Source: Candidatus Gallionella acididurans (GTDB lineage Bacteria > Pseudomonadota > Gammaproteobacteria > Burkholderiales > Gallionellaceae). Taken from it: a stretch of DNA of 33,455 nucleotides. Made by a program: the position numbers and the translations under genes. A model generated the notes under the pieces. The model saw only the letters and a list, made by a program, of their open reading frames with translations. It was not told the DNA's origin and made no database searches. The stretch spans positions 1-33,455 of the forward strand of contig LSLI01000024.1 of assembly GCA_001577345.1 (NCBI GenBank). The letters run 5' to 3'. This document shows, one piece after another, positions 32,277 to 33,455 of the stretch; within the stretch, counting starts at the first letter, position 1; every line of letters starts with the position of its first letter.

Positions 32277-33359
32277 ATGAGTGAAAAAACCATTCCCTAT
32301 GCCTATGAACACCCCGGCTCCCCGACCGCTGTGGCATGGGCCAAGCTTCCGCGCGAGCCAAACGCGGCCGAGAAGCCTGGGCTGATCGCGCGCATCAAGC
32401 GCCTGCTCAAGGAGCAGGATGCGGTGCTGGTCGCGCATTATTACGTGGATGCAGATCTGCAGGATCTCGCGGAAGCCACCGGCGGGATTGTTTCCGATTC
32501 GCTGGACATGGCCAACTTCGGCCACAAGCATCCGGCGAAGACCATCGTGGTTGCCGGCGTGCGCTTCATGGGGGAAACCGCGAAGATACTGAATCCCGAG
32601 AAGCGCGTGCTGATGCCCGACCTTAAAGCGGAATGCTCGCTGGATCTCGGTTGTCCGGCGGACGAGTTCGCCGCGTTCTGCGACGCGCATCCGGATCGCA
32701 CCGTGGTGGTATATGCCAACACCAGCGCCGCGGTGAAAGCCCGTGCCGACTGGATGGTCACCAGCTCGATCGCATTGCCGGGGGTGAAACACCTCAAGGA
32801 GCAGGGCAAGAAGGTGCTGTGGGCGCCGGACCGCCACCTCGGCAACTATGTGCAGGAACAGACCGGCGCAGACATGCTGTTGTGGCAGGGCTCGTGCATC
32901 GTGCACGACGAATACAAGGCCAAGGAATTGATAGCGCTGAAAGCGCAGCACCCGCACGCCAAGGTGCTGGTGCATCCCGAATCGCCGCGCGCAGTCATCC
33001 AGCTCGCCGACATGGTCGGCTCCACCACGCAACTGATCACGGCCGCGCAGAATCTGGACGCGCAGGAATTCATCGTCGCCACCGACAACGGCATCCTGCA
33101 CAAGATGCGTACGCTGTGCCCGGGCAAGATTTTCCTCGAAGCGCCTACCGCCGGATCCGGCGCGAACTGCACCAGCTGCAGCCACTGCCCGTGGATGGCG
33201 ATGAACGGGTTGTTGAATCTGGCGGAGGTGTTGGAAACGGGGCGCAATGAGATATACGTTGATCCTTCTATCATCCCGCGTGCAGTGCAACCAATTCAGC
33301 GGATGCTGGATTTTGCGAAGCAGATCGGGTTGCCGACGAAGGGGATAGGGAACGCGTAG
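32277..33359 (+). CDS. nadA: Quinolinate synthase
   Basis: NadA (360 residues) makes quinolinate from iminoaspartate and dihydroxyacetone phosphate in de novo NAD synthesis. It needs a [4Fe-4S] cluster. The three ligands are Cys120 ([10 protein letters not shown]), Cys207 ([11 protein letters not shown]) and Cys304 ([10 protein letters not shown]), with the same spacing (87 and 97) as in the E. coli enzyme. Other family blocks are [23 protein letters not shown] and [27 protein letters not shown] precedes the ATG. It ends the seven-gene run and is followed by repeats. Confidence 0.97.
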   Translation: MSEKTIPYAYEHPGSPTAVAWAKLPREPNAAEKPGLIARIKRLLKEQDAVLVAHYYVDADLQDLAEATGGIVSDSLDMANFGHKHPAKTIVVAGVRFMGETAKILNPEKRVLMPDLKAECSLDLGCPADEFAAFCDAHPDRTVVVYANTSAAVKARADWMVTSSIALPGVKHLKEQGKKVLWAPDRHLGNYVQEQTGADMLLWQGSCIVHDEYKAKELIALKAQHPHAKVLVHPESPRAVIQLADMVGSTTQLITAAQNLDAQEFIVATDNGILHKMRTLCPGKIFLEAPTAGSGANCTSCSHCPWMAMNGLLNLAEVLETGRNEIYVDPSIIPRAVQPIQRMLDFAKQIGLPTKGIGNA

Positions 33360-33455
33360 TGGGAATCCAGCAATTCCCTCGCCCCTTGGGGGAGAGGGTT
33401 GGGGAGAGGGGCGAATCAAAGTCAAAGTCGCGGGGTGCGGCCCCGCACGCCGATT
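33360..33455 (+). repeat. Repeat sequence after nadA, cut by the window edge
   Basis: CGCCCCT (33380-33386) and AGGGGCG (33407-33413) bound a GAGAGGG/TTGGGG-rich stretch, a common proteobacterial intergenic repeat. Directly after it, 33422-33455 is identical over 34 bases to the minus-strand reading of 22892-22925, the start of the composite element near icd, so a further copy probably continues past the edge. Confidence 0.75.

Noticed and set aside
32274-33425. 383-codon minus-strand frame opposite nadA
   Set aside because: It is histidine/arginine-rich shadow translation of nadA, whose cluster ligands are intact on the plus strand.

Overview
The window looks like a chromosomal segment of a betaproteobacterium, most likely of the Nitrosomonadales (Gallionellaceae-like). 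This is inferred from gene order (recN-bamE-dapB, carAB-greA, yhbY/rlmE-ftsH-folP-glmM, clpSA, fmdB-DUF502-aspS), from the monomeric isocitrate dehydrogenase and small c-type cytochrome, and from the style of the intergenic repeats. No rRNA, tRNA, CRISPR array, phage gene or transposase is visible. Nearly all of it is housekeeping DNA with GC-rich codon use; the clearest departure is the AT-richer methyltransferase gene at 3205-3960.

Layout. 1-3960: the end of recN, then bamE, dapB and a membrane protein with a C-terminal zinc ribbon on the plus strand; a thioredoxin-like protein and a zinc-finger SAM methyltransferase on the minus strand. 4190-9235: carA, carB and greA behind a sigma70-type promoter, with a 13-bp hairpin at the start of the carA leader. 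9316-14605: yhbY (minus), divergent rlmE, then ftsH, folP and glmM. 14606-16320: about 490 bp without a clear gene, a possible 35-codon membrane peptide, a secreted protein and a glycine-zipper lipoprotein. 16341-18022: an OmpR-type response regulator and its histidine kinase (minus). 18491-21978: clpS-clpA-gluQ (minus). 22204-22407: a cold shock gene with a terminator-like hairpin in its leader and a strong terminator behind it. 22460-22989: a repeat island. 22990-27405: monomeric icd (minus), rluE (plus) and an RhlE-type DEAD-box helicase (minus). 27802-28125: a c-type cytochrome with its own terminator. 28264-33359: a tightly packed seven-gene run, fmdB, DUF502, aspS, secreted RNase, barstar, nudB, nadA.

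Themes. Pyrimidine/arginine precursors (carAB), folate (folP, nudB), cell wall (dapB, glmM), NAD (nadA), tRNA charging and modification (aspS, gluQ), ribosome maturation (rlmE, yhbY, rluE, helicase) and proteolysis (ftsH, clpAS) are all represented. The most unusual gene content is a secreted RNase Sa/barnase-type nuclease followed by a barstar-type inhibitor, inserted with almost no spacing between aspS and nudB. The most unusual non-coding content is (i) three hairpins built from different 7-base units, each starting directly after a stop codon, (ii) structured leaders of carA and csp, and (iii) a repeat family with copies at 22551-22582, 22690-22930 and the right edge of the window.
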